Shown here: positions 1 to 5,064 of the stretch, piece after piece
How positions within the stretch are numbered: the stretch's first letter is position 1
How the letters are laid out: the number at the start of each line of letters is the position of its first letter
Assembly: GCA_937925525.1 (NCBI GenBank)
Contig: CALALS010000301.1
Span: 1 to 5,064, forward strand
DNA: 5,064 nt
Source of the DNA: an uncultured Flavobacteriales bacterium
GTDB taxonomy: Bacteria > Bacteroidota > Bacteroidia > Flavobacteriales_E > Vicingaceae
Direction: 5' to 3'
Position numbers and translations under genes: made by a program
Notes under the pieces: model-generated
Databases searched by the model: none
What the model saw: the letters and a program-made list of their open reading frames with translations, nothing else
What the model was told of the DNA's origin: nothing

Positions 1-1
1 T

Positions 2-484
2 TTTAAGCATAAAGGATTTTCTTCGCATATAAATATTCCTTCAGGTGATGATGATATCTTTATTAATCAAGCCGCTAAACCTTCTTCTACAACTGTTAAT
101 TTTTCACCTCATGCGCTTACTTTTTCCAGCTCCCCAACTAGTTTTTTAGCTTGGGTAAAACAAAAAAGAAGGCATTTGTCCAGCAGCATCAGATATAACA
201 AAAGAAATAAAGCTATTTTGGCTATAAATCAAGTTTTAAATTTAACCGCCTTAATTGTTTTTTTTATAGGTATTTATTTAAAGCAGCCAATCGTTTTCTA
301 TTCAATTTTAGCAGCTTACCTCTTCAAAATCATATCCGGGTTAGTATTTTCTAATAAATTGGGACAAATAAAAAAATACTGGTATTATATTTTATTGTGG
401 CCCATACTTGAAATATTTTTAGAGGTATTTATCGGTTTTTTATTTATTTTAAATAAATTTACCCAACAAGCGGGATGGAAATAA
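2..484 (+). CDS. Membrane glycosyltransferase family 2, C-terminal part (5' end outside window)
   Basis: The reading frame is open from base 2 to the TAA at 482-484, giving 160 residues with no start in the window. Visible residues 14-25 read SGDDDIFINQAA, the acidic motif of processive-type GT2 enzymes. Residues 51-59 (WVKQKRRHL) occupy the place of the Q-x-x-R-W motif, with His instead of Trp. Three hydrophobic segments follow, at about 71-93, 95-116 and 128-150, as expected for a C-terminal membrane anchor. By family knowledge it transfers a sugar from a nucleotide donor at the cytoplasmic face of the inner membrane; the donor and acceptor cannot be read here. A TTG at 176 would give a 102-residue protein lacking the catalytic motif, which is a truncated misreading because coding continues upstream without a break. 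The sigma factor gene starts inside its last 10 bases, so the two are probably cotranscribed. Confidence 0.88.
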   Translation, partial: FKHKGFSSHINIPSGDDDIFINQAAKPSSTTVNFSPHALTFSSSPTSFLAWVKQKRRHLSSSIRYNKRNKAILAINQVLNLTALIVFFIGIYLKQPIVFYSILAAYLFKIISGLVFSNKLGQIKKYWYYILLWPILEIFLEVFIGFLFILNKFTQQAGWK

Positions 485-1080
485 ACGAAAACTTATCAGA
501 CAAGGCGAAGGAAGATTTGGTGTTAATCAACGCTGCCGTTGAGGGCGATCAAGTAGCCTACGCAAAGCTCATGAAGAAATATCGTGATTCCATTTATTTT
601 ATGATGGTGAAAATGGTTAGAAATGCAGATGATGCAGATGACTTAACGATTGAAGCTTTTGGAAAAGCCTTTAATCGATTACACCAATATTCACCTAACT
701 ACGCATTCAGCACCTGGTTATTTAAAATTGCATCAAATAATTGTATTGATTTTATTCGAAAAAAGAGGATGCAAACTTTTTCTTTAGACCAAAACATTAA
801 TAGTGATGATGAAAACAGTCCAACTTTTGATGTGAAGACTGATACTATGGATCCTGAAGAAAAGCTCATCAACAAACAAAAAATAAAATTAATGCGTTAT
901 GTAGTAAAACAGCTTAAACCTAGATATAAAAACCTGGTTGTTTTACGATACTTTAAAGAATATTCATACGAAGAAATTGCTGATGAACTAAAACTACCTT
1001 TAGGAACAGTTAAAGCGCAACTTTATAGAGCCAGAGAAGCATTGTATGATTTAATGAAAAATACCAAAGGAAGAATTTAA
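475..1080 (+). CDS. ECF-type RNA polymerase sigma-70 factor
   Basis: The product is 201 residues, in the ECF size range: region 2, a linker and region 4, with no region 1 or 3. Region 2 spans about 24-98. It includes DDADDLTIEAFGKAF (52-66), which should contact the RNA polymerase clamp, and FSTWLFKIASNNCIDFIRKKR-type helix residues at 78-98, which should melt and read the -10 region. The linker (about 99-133) is acidic and Ser/Asn-rich. Region 4 (about 140-193) ends in a helix-turn-helix, with YEEIADEL at 165-172 and LPLGTVKAQLYRAREAL at 174-190, which should read the -35 region. The ATG at 475 overlaps the glycosyltransferase by 10 bp; the next in-frame ATG (571) would remove the start of region 2. 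No anti-sigma gene follows, as the next gene is rsmG, so control by a paired membrane anti-sigma is not evident here. The Bacteroidota SigP type, which lacks an adjacent anti-sigma, is a possible relative, but this is inference. Confidence 0.93.
   Translation: MEINENLSDKAKEDLVLINAAVEGDQVAYAKLMKKYRDSIYFMMVKMVRNADDADDLTIEAFGKAFNRLHQYSPNYAFSTWLFKIASNNCIDFIRKKRMQTFSLDQNINSDDENSPTFDVKTDTMDPEEKLINKQKIKLMRYVVKQLKPRYKNLVVLRYFKEYSYEEIADELKLPLGTVKAQLYRAREALYDLMKNTKGRI
1067..1071 (+). promoter_or_regulatory. Shine-Dalgarno-like AAGGA ahead of rsmG
   Basis: AAGGA lies 8 bases before the rsmG ATG, inside the last codons of the sigma gene. It is the only purine-rich SD-like element at a conventional distance from any start in the window. 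Together with the one-base stop/start overlap (TAATG, 1078-1082) it suggests reinitiation by ribosomes finishing the sigma gene. It could be a by-product of the Lys-Gly-Arg codons, and SD use is generally weak in Bacteroidota. Confidence 0.35.
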
Positions 1081-1712
1081 TGCAAGCCTCTCCCCAACTA
1101 ATTTTTAATCATTTTACTAATTTATCAGACCTTCAAAAGCAACATTTCGTAAAGCTGTTTGGAATTTATGCTGAAATCAACCAAAGAGTAAATCTAATTT
1201 CAAGAAAAGATATTGACTCTTTTTATGAAAAGCACGTACTGCACTCACTTAGTATTGCCAAAATAGTTTCGTTTGTTCCGGGTACAAAAATACTTGACAT
1301 CGGCACAGGCGGTGGTTTTCCAGGGATTCCTTTAGCTATTATGTTTCCTGAATGTACATTTCATTTAATGGACTCCATTAACAAAAAAATTTTAGCCGTA
1401 AAAGAAGTCATTGAAACACTAGATTTACAAAACTGTACTGCAGAAACCAATAGATGTGAAAATCACAATAAAAAATATGATTTTGTAAGCTGTAGAGCTG
1501 TTGCTCCTGCTGAAAAAATTATTGGGTGGACAAAAAATAATATTCACACTAACAACAACAACTCACTTAATAACGGATGGTTACTTATAAAGGGTGGAGA
1601 TTTGACTGAAGAGCTCAAAGAAACCAAAAGAAACTATGCTGAATATAGCTTGTTTGATTTATTTAAAACAGAGTTTTTTGAAACCAAAAAGCTAATTCAT
1701 ATTCCTTTTTAA
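1080..1712 (+). CDS. rsmG: 16S rRNA (guanine527-N7)-methyltransferase RsmG (GidB)
   Basis: The 210-residue product has the usual RsmG length and motif order. NLISRKD (38-44) and HVLHS (52-56) are the family's N-terminal signatures. LDIGTGGGFPGIPLA (72-86) is the glycine-rich S-adenosylmethionine loop of a Rossmann methyltransferase, Asp98 sits at the end of strand 2, and CRAVAP (138-143) and LIKGGDL (169-175) match conserved downstream blocks. The enzyme methylates N7 of G527 in the 530 loop of 16S rRNA; loss in other bacteria gives low-level streptomycin resistance. The ATG shares its A with the sigma factor's TAA, implying translational coupling. An Asn-rich loop (157-165) encoded partly by an AAC run precedes the KGG block but does not appear to lengthen the protein. 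galE begins 21 bp downstream on the same strand. Confidence 0.96.
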   Translation: MQASPQLIFNHFTNLSDLQKQHFVKLFGIYAEINQRVNLISRKDIDSFYEKHVLHSLSIAKIVSFVPGTKILDIGTGGGFPGIPLAIMFPECTFHLMDSINKKILAVKEVIETLDLQNCTAETNRCENHNKKYDFVSCRAVAPAEKIIGWTKNNIHTNNNNSLNNGWLLIKGGDLTEELKETKRNYAEYSLFDLFKTEFFETKKLIHIPF

Positions 1713-1716
1713 GTTA

Positions 1717-1724
1717 TAGATTTG
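1717..1724 (+). promoter_or_regulatory. Possible Bacteroidota -7 box (TAGATTTG) before galE
   Basis: The eight bases match TAnnTTTG, the Bacteroidota housekeeping -7 consensus, and lie 9 bases before the preferred galE ATG. I found no TTG -33 element at the usual 17-23 base spacing, the upstream DNA being the end of rsmG, so the promoter is unproven. If used, the transcript would have a leader of only a few bases. The alternative TTG start for galE (1722) falls inside this box. Confidence 0.35.
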
Positions 1725-1733
1725 CCAAAACAA

Positions 1734-2762
1734 ATGAGTAATAAAAAATTAATATTAGTTACCGGAGGAGCAGGATACATTGGCTCTCACACTATTATTG
1801 ATTTAATAGAAAACTCTGATTTCGATATTATTTCTGCAGATAATTTTTGTAATTCATCAGAATCTACATTTGATAGGATTGAAAACATTACAGGTAAAAA
1901 AATTAAGAATTACAATATTGATTTAACTGATATCACTACAACCAAAGCTATTTTTACAGAAAACAAGATAGACGGAATTATACACTTTGCCGCATTAAAA
2001 TCTGTACCGGAATCAGTAGAAAAACCTGAAGTTTATCATTTTAACAATTTAAAATCGCTAGAAAATCTACTTGAATTATCCGTAAAATATAGTGTTAAGA
2101 ATTTTATTTTTTCTTCTTCCTGTTCTGTCTATGGCAATATAAAAGAATTGCCTGTTAGTGAAAACACTCCGATTAGTCCAGTTGCTTCTCCTTATGCCGA
2201 AACTAAGTTGTTAGGCGAGCAACTAATTGAAAAGTATACCCGTTCACAAGCTATTAAAGCAATTTCACTACGCTATTTTAATCCGGTTGGTGCTCACATG
2301 AGCGGCCTGAATGGTGAAGATTGCAAAAAGCTAACGAATCTAGTGCCTATTATTTGTAAAACGGCTATTGGAAAAAATGATGTGTTAACCATTTATGGTA
2401 ATGACTACGAAACCAGAGACGGAACCTGCATCAGAGATTATATTCATGTTTCCGATATTGCTCACGCTCATATTTTAGCTTTAAAAGTATTATTTGAAAA
2501 AGAAGACAACAGCTATTATGATGTTATTAATTTAGGCTCAGGAGAGGGAGTTTCGGTTTTAGAATTGGTAGATGCTTTTGAAAAAAGCACGGGAATAAAA
2601 GTGAACAAAGAAATTGGACCTAAACGTCCCGGAGATGTTGAAGCCATTTATTCTGATTGTACTAAATCAAAAAAAGTATTGGGCTGGGAAGCAAAACATA
2701 GCATTGAAGACATGATGACAAGCGCCTGGAAATGGGAGAATTACTTAGCTAATCATCAATGA
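1734..2762 (+). CDS. galE: UDP-glucose 4-epimerase GalE
   Basis: This is an extended short-chain dehydrogenase/reductase of 342 residues, the usual GalE length. It interconverts UDP-glucose and UDP-galactose through a 4-keto intermediate with bound NAD, in the cytoplasm. Numbered from the ATG, GGAGYIGSH (11-19) is the NAD-binding loop, SSSCSVYG (127-134) holds the catalytic serine and SPYAETK (152-158) gives the catalytic Tyr154 and Lys158. RYFNPVGAH (180-188), IRDYIHVSDIA (233-243) and KRPGDVEAIY (297-306) are sugar-nucleotide-binding blocks of the family. By hand alignment Ile305 falls where E. coli has Tyr299 and human GALE has Cys307, the residue gating UDP-GlcNAc acceptance. I chose the ATG at 1734 over an in-frame TTG at 1722 because the TTG lies in a possible -7 box and adds only four residues. 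The product may feed glycosyltransferases such as the one upstream (inference). Its end overlaps rlmH on the other strand by 7 bp. Confidence 0.95.
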   Translation: MSNKKLILVTGGAGYIGSHTIIDLIENSDFDIISADNFCNSSESTFDRIENITGKKIKNYNIDLTDITTTKAIFTENKIDGIIHFAALKSVPESVEKPEVYHFNNLKSLENLLELSVKYSVKNFIFSSSCSVYGNIKELPVSENTPISPVASPYAETKLLGEQLIEKYTRSQAIKAISLRYFNPVGAHMSGLNGEDCKKLTNLVPIICKTAIGKNDVLTIYGNDYETRDGTCIRDYIHVSDIAHAHILALKVLFEKEDNSYYDVINLGSGEGVSVLELVDAFEKSTGIKVNKEIGPKRPGDVEAIYSDCTKSKKVLGWEAKHSIEDMMTSAWKWENYLANHQ

Positions 2763-2766
2763 TGAT
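2752..2766. repeat. Small inverted repeat across the galE/rlmH stop codons
   Basis: ATCATC and GATGAT form a perfect 6-bp stem with a 3-base AAT loop, covering both the galE TGA (2760-2762) and the rlmH stop (2756-2758, read on the - strand). No T-run follows on either strand, so it is not a classical intrinsic terminator. Much of it arises from the CAT codons of the RlmH His-His-His tail. It could be a weak bidirectional 3'-end hairpin, or incidental. Confidence 0.3.
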
Positions 2767-3223
2767 GATACTTCTCTCCTTTTAAAATAGTAAAAGCCCT
2801 ATACAACTGTTCTGTAAAAAACAATCGTACCATTTGATGTGAAAATGTCATTTTTGAAAGCGCAATTTTTTCATTAGCTCTACTATAAACCTGAGCATCA
2901 AAGCCATAAGCACCGCCAATTACAAAGACTATACGTTGCATGCCCATATTCATTTTCTTTTGTAGCCAATCTGAAAAACCTTGAGAAGAAAATTCCTTTC
3001 CCTGTTCGTCTAATAAAACAACAAAATCAGCCGGAGTTATTTGAGACAGTAGTAATTTTCCCTCTTCTGATTTCTGTTGCTCAACATCACCCTTAAATTT
3101 CTTCAACTCAAATGTTTCCAATTCAAAATTGCAATAATGCTTAAGCCGTTGGATATACTCATTTACACCAGTCTGAATATAGCTTTCAGATGTTTTTGCT
3201 ATTTGAAAAAGCACAATTTTCAT
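2756..3223 (-). CDS. rlmH: 23S rRNA (pseudouridine1915-N3)-methyltransferase RlmH
   Basis: The 155-residue product has the full length of the RlmH family (formerly YbeA/DUF163), a SPOUT-class methyltransferase working as a homodimer. It methylates N3 of pseudouridine 1915 in helix 69 of 23S rRNA on assembled 70S ribosomes. VVLLDEQGKEFSS (68-80) is the family's central block. FVIGGAYGF (100-108) is the glycine-rich SAM-binding knot loop. ALSKMTFSHQMVRLFFTEQL (121-140) and YRAFTILKGEKYHH (141-154) form the conserved C-terminal knot and active site. The ATG (3221-3223) opens with MKIVLFQIAK, the expected first strand. The gene runs tail to tail with galE with a 7-bp overlap and is divergent from the FemAB/GNAT-like gene. 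The upstream strand shows only an imperfect TATCTTTA as a possible -7 element. Confidence 0.96.
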   Translation of the reverse strand: MKIVLFQIAKTSESYIQTGVNEYIQRLKHYCNFELETFELKKFKGDVEQQKSEEGKLLLSQITPADFVVLLDEQGKEFSSQGFSDWLQKKMNMGMQRIVFVIGGAYGFDAQVYSRANEKIALSKMTFSHQMVRLFFTEQLYRAFTILKGEKYHHH

Positions 3224-3270
3224 TTGGTAAAGATAATATTCAAGCTTATTTTTTAGTTTTAGACTTCTTT
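3224..3270. promoter_or_regulatory. Divergent intergenic region between rlmH and the FemAB/GNAT-like gene
   Basis: These 47 AT-rich bases must hold, or lie next to, start signals for two genes reading outward. The closest -7 matches are TAGTTTTA on the + strand (3255-3262) and TATCTTTA on the - strand (complement of 3228-3235), each with the final G of TAnnTTTG missing. Neither has a TTG at normal spacing. Promoter location is inferred from gene orientation more than from sequence. Confidence 0.35.
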
Positions 3271-4197
3271 ATGGAAATAATTAAAGATAAAAACCATTAT
3301 CAAAAGGAGCTAGCAAGCAATGTTCCCTTATACCATCAACCATGGTGGTTAGATTGTGTTTGTGATAAATGGGATATTATTATTTTAAAAGATAAGGAAA
3401 ATGTAGTGCTAACTTGTCCCATATCATATAATGGGAAAACAATTATTCCCCCACCCTACACACAATTTTTAGGTCCGCATTTTCATCAAGAAGAATATTT
3501 AACAAACCCGAGTAAATACTATCAGAGTATTGAAAAACTTATAGAAGCCTATCCCAACTTTGATTTTTTTAACCAAAAAACTTCTACCAAAATAACCAAC
3601 TGGCTTCCTTGGCACTGGAAGGAGTTTTCCCAAACTACCCGTTACACCTATAAAATTCAAAGCCTATCCAATTTTAGTTTAGTTGAATCAAACTTTAAAG
3701 ACACTTTAAAGAGAAATATAAAAAGTGCTGAAAAGGAATTTACCGTATCAAATTTTGATGATGCAGAATTATTCTATGAAATTTTTTCAGAGAAATTTAA
3801 GGCGGAAAAAAACACAGATATTATTCCAAAGAAACCGCTTATAGAGTTAATTAAACAATCCATTCAAAATAAGCAAGGAAAGCTTTATTTCTCAGAAAAA
3901 GATGGTAAAGCTGAAGCAGGCATTTTTGTTTGTCATGATAAAAACACCGCTTATTATATTGCCGGAGGCACAAGAATAAACTGTAATCACAATGGAGCAT
4001 TAAGTCTACTTTTTTATCAGGCATTAAAAGATTATTCAAAAATGCATCAAACTTTTGACTTTGAGGGCTCTATGATTAAAGGTGTGGAAAGATATTTTAG
4101 AAGCTTTGGGGCTGAAATACATCCCTATTTTGAAATCAGCAAAAATCAATCACTCGGTTCAAAGACTAAATCTGCCATTAAAACCCTACTGAAATAG
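3271..4197 (+). CDS. FemAB/GNAT-fold acyl- or aminoacyltransferase-like protein, substrate unknown
   Basis: With the ATG at 3271 the product has 308 residues. An earlier in-frame ATG (3190) would add 27 residues, but it lies inside rlmH on the other strand and the extension resembles no domain, so I reject it. The N-terminal half has PLYHQPWWLDCVC (19-31), like the entry segment of FemAB-type proteins. The C-terminal half carries LKRNIKSAEKE (146-156), AYYIAGGTR (227-235), NGALSLLFYQALK (241-253) and FEGSMIKGVERYFRSFGA (264-281). This order fits the Acetyltransf_6/FemAB-like GNAT fold. Relatives attach amino acids to peptidoglycan precursors or acyl groups to polysaccharides and lipids; nothing here selects a substrate. 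No signal peptide or membrane segment is visible, so it is probably cytoplasmic. It is divergent from rlmH and 108 bp from the next gene. Confidence 0.75.
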   Translation: MEIIKDKNHYQKELASNVPLYHQPWWLDCVCDKWDIIILKDKENVVLTCPISYNGKTIIPPPYTQFLGPHFHQEEYLTNPSKYYQSIEKLIEAYPNFDFFNQKTSTKITNWLPWHWKEFSQTTRYTYKIQSLSNFSLVESNFKDTLKRNIKSAEKEFTVSNFDDAELFYEIFSEKFKAEKNTDIIPKKPLIELIKQSIQNKQGKLYFSEKDGKAEAGIFVCHDKNTAYYIAGGTRINCNHNGALSLLFYQALKDYSKMHQTFDFEGSMIKGVERYFRSFGAEIHPYFEISKNQSLGSKTKSAIKTLLK

Positions 4198-4305
4198 ACC
4201 TTTAATAACTTTTGAAACTATCTACCAATTACTGCTTTATTATTTTGTAATATTGTAAATACATTTTGGTTCGATTCTTGTTTAATCCAATAAAAAATAA
4301 AAAAG
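4198..4305 (+). other. Intergenic region before the DUF4783-like gene
   Basis: These 108 AT-rich bases carry no ORF of note and no T-tailed hairpin that would end the preceding transcript. TTTTG elements at 4243-4247 and 4264-4268 resemble Bacteroidota promoter pieces, but no exact TTG-N17-23-TAnnTTTG pair is present. The last 17 bases before the ATG are almost all A with a few T, the A-rich leader typical of phylum members that translate without a Shine-Dalgarno sequence. Confidence 0.4.
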
Positions 4306-4689
4306 ATGAACTCTACAATTTTTGCATTATTTGTTTTTGTTGCCTCTCTATTTCAAACTACAGGCTTACCAAAAGAAATTGAAACAGCTCTTGCTACCGG
4401 AAACACTCAGGTAATGGCCACTTATTTTAATTCTGAAGTTGACCTAGACATACCCGGAAGTGAAGATATTTATAGCAAACAACAAGCAGAAATCATCTTA
4501 AAGAAGTTTTATCAGTCGGGCACGCCTAAAAGCTATAAAACCTTACATAGCGGTCAGTCTAAAAATGGCAGCAACTATGCTATTGGTAATTTAATTATAG
4601 ATACCACTAAATACAGAACTTACATTCTTTACAAAACGGGTTCTAAAGTTACTATCCATGAGATTCGCATAGAGAAGGATAGTGAATAG
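4306..4689 (+). CDS. Small exported DUF4783-like protein
   Basis: The product has 127 residues. Residues 1-20 form a hydrophobic leader (core IFALFVFVASLF at 5-16), probably a signal peptide cut near 20, although the usual basic residue at the start is missing. The mature part begins LPKEIETALATGN and has helices followed by beta strands, including VDLDIPG (45-51), the AEIILKKFY helix (61-69), YAIGNLIID (91-99), RTYILYK (104-110) and VTIHEIRIE (115-123). This is the layout of Bacteroidota DUF4783 proteins, which have an NTF2-like fold and no established function. The assignment rests on recalled resemblance and on the neighbouring nadC, next to which I recall such genes occurring. No lipobox cysteine is present, so a soluble periplasmic location is more likely than a lipoprotein. 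It ends 51 bp before nadC, which has its own promoter. Confidence 0.78.
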   Translation: MNSTIFALFVFVASLFQTTGLPKEIETALATGNTQVMATYFNSEVDLDIPGSEDIYSKQQAEIILKKFYQSGTPKSYKTLHSGQSKNGSNYAIGNLIIDTTKYRTYILYKTGSKVTIHEIRIEKDSE

Positions 4690-4694
4690 CTAAG

Positions 4695-4724
4695 TTGATT
4701 TAATTGCAATTTAAAATACCTTTG
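4695..4724 (+). promoter_or_regulatory. Bacteroidota-type promoter of nadC
   Basis: TTG at 4695-4697 is followed after 19 bases by TACCTTTG at 4717-4724, an exact match to the Bacteroidota primary sigma factor consensus TTG-N17-23-TAnnTTTG. Transcription would be expected to start around 4730, leaving about 10 bases of leader before the nadC ATG at 4741. It shows that nadC can be transcribed independently of the DUF4783-like gene. It is the best promoter in the window. Confidence 0.75.
4702..4711. repeat. Perfect 10-bp palindrome AATTGCAATT in the nadC promoter spacer
   Basis: The palindrome is centred almost exactly in the 19-base spacer between the -33 and -7 boxes, where a dimeric repressor would block RNA polymerase. 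Ten-base palindromes are not rare in AT-rich DNA; I estimate several by chance in a window this size. An operator role is therefore a suggestion based on position alone. Confidence 0.3.
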
Positions 4725-4740
4725 TAGCCAAATTAAATAA

Positions 4741-5064
4741 ATGACTCCTGAAGAATTTATTGATTGGGCTATAAAAGAAGACATTGGAGATGGTGACCAT
4801 ACATCGCTCTCTACTATTCCTGCAAACACCCAAAAAAAAGCCCGATTATTAATTAAAGAAGATGGAATACTGGCAGGTATTGACATTGCAAAAACAGTAT
4901 TTCATAAAATTGATTCCTCCATTCGCTTTACTGAATCTATAAAAGATGGGACCAAAATAAAAAAAGGTGATATTGCTTTTACCGTAGAAGGAAATGCTCA
5001 AAAAATATTAATGGCAGAACGCTTGGCTCTAAATTTTTTACAAAGAATGAGCGGAATTGCCACA
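4741..5064 (+). CDS. nadC: Nicotinate-nucleotide diphosphorylase (carboxylating) NadC, N-terminal part (3' end outside window)
   Basis: The first 108 codons are present and the frame runs open to the window edge. NadC converts quinolinate and phosphoribosyl pyrophosphate to nicotinate mononucleotide, CO2 and pyrophosphate, the last step of the de novo pathway before the common NAD route, in the cytoplasm. EDIGDGDHTS (13-22) is the family's N-terminal signature. KARLLIKEDGILAGID (33-48) belongs to the N-terminal open-faced sandwich domain. ERLALNFLQRMSGIAT (93-108) is the highly conserved helix leading into the barrel domain, with Arg102 in the block that lines the active site. The visible part is about 40% of a typical NadC. 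The ATG follows a consensus promoter and an A-rich leader (AAATTAAATAA) with no Shine-Dalgarno. Confidence 0.96.
   Translation, partial: MTPEEFIDWAIKEDIGDGDHTSLSTIPANTQKKARLLIKEDGILAGIDIAKTVFHKIDSSIRFTESIKDGTKIKKGDIAFTVEGNAQKILMAERLALNFLQRMSGIAT

Noticed and set aside
625..642. 9-bp tandem repeat GCAGATGAT/GCAGATGAC in the sigma gene
   Set aside because: It encodes Ala-Asp-Asp twice in the conserved acidic region 2.2, so protein conservation explains it.
130..1100. Repeated 11-mer CTCCCCAACTA at 130-140 and 1090-1100
   Set aside because: Both copies are inside coding sequence in unrelated genes, and a few matching 11-mers are expected by chance in 5 kb.
1551..1562. (AAC)4 run in rsmG as a possible phase-variable microsatellite
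   Set aside because: It is a short trinucleotide run that keeps frame when its length changes, and it encodes an Asn-rich loop without obvious extra length.
3190..3270. 27-residue N-terminal extension of the FemAB/GNAT-like gene
   Set aside because: It overlaps the start of rlmH on the other strand, and the family-like sequence begins only after the ATG at 3271.
3851..4039. 62-residue ORF on the - strand
   Set aside because: It lies wholly inside the FemAB/GNAT-like gene, is Cys/Leu/Tyr-rich with no domain pattern, and is a shadow of the coding strand.
4266..4290. Possible leader hairpin TTGG...CCAA before the DUF4783-like gene
   Set aside because: The stem is only 4 bp without a bulge and shows no riboswitch or terminator features.
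4629..4886. 85-residue ORF on the - strand
   Set aside because: It runs antisense across the end of the DUF4783-like gene, the nadC promoter and the nadC start, all well supported on the + strand.
1..5064. Undescribed defence, mobile or biosynthetic system
   Set aside because: All genes are housekeeping or widespread Bacteroidota families with uniform composition; there are no integrase, transposase, toxin-antitoxin, repeat-array or RNA-element signals.

Overview
The window looks like a core chromosomal segment of a member of the Bacteroidota; I cannot place it below phylum. The DNA is AT-rich by eye. Most start codons lack a Shine-Dalgarno sequence and follow A-rich leaders. One promoter (4695-4724) matches the Bacteroidota consensus TTG-N19-TAnnTTTG exactly. 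The gene content also fits: a membrane glycosyltransferase 2, an ECF sigma factor with no anti-sigma partner, a DUF4783-type exported protein and a FemAB/GNAT-like protein. Codon use and composition look even throughout. I see no mobile element, tRNA, rRNA or CRISPR array.

Layout. (1) Bases 2-1712, + strand: a tightly coupled gene string. It holds the C-terminal end of a membrane glycosyltransferase (5' end outside the window), an ECF-type sigma-70 factor overlapping it by 10 bp, and rsmG, whose ATG shares one base with the sigma stop codon. (2) Bases 1734-2762, + strand: galE, 21 bp downstream, possibly with its own promoter. (3) Bases 2756-3223, - strand: rlmH, tail to tail with galE, the two stop codons lying within a 7-bp overlap. 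(4) Bases 3271-4197, + strand: a FemAB/GNAT-fold protein of unknown substrate, divergent from rlmH across 47 bp. (5) Bases 4306-4689, + strand: a small exported DUF4783-like protein. (6) Bases 4741-5064, + strand: the start of nadC, cut by the window edge, behind a strong consensus promoter.

Functional picture. Two genes modify rRNA: rsmG (16S m7G527) and rlmH (23S m3-pseudouridine-1915). Two concern sugars: the glycosyltransferase, and GalE, which supplies UDP-galactose and possibly UDP-GalNAc. One supplies NAD (nadC) and one is a transcription regulator. This is mostly housekeeping DNA and I did not find an undescribed system. The points most worth a second look are the GalE gate residue (Ile where E. 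coli has Tyr299), a palindrome centred between the nadC promoter boxes, the sigma factor without a neighbouring anti-sigma gene, and the FemAB-like protein of unknown substrate.
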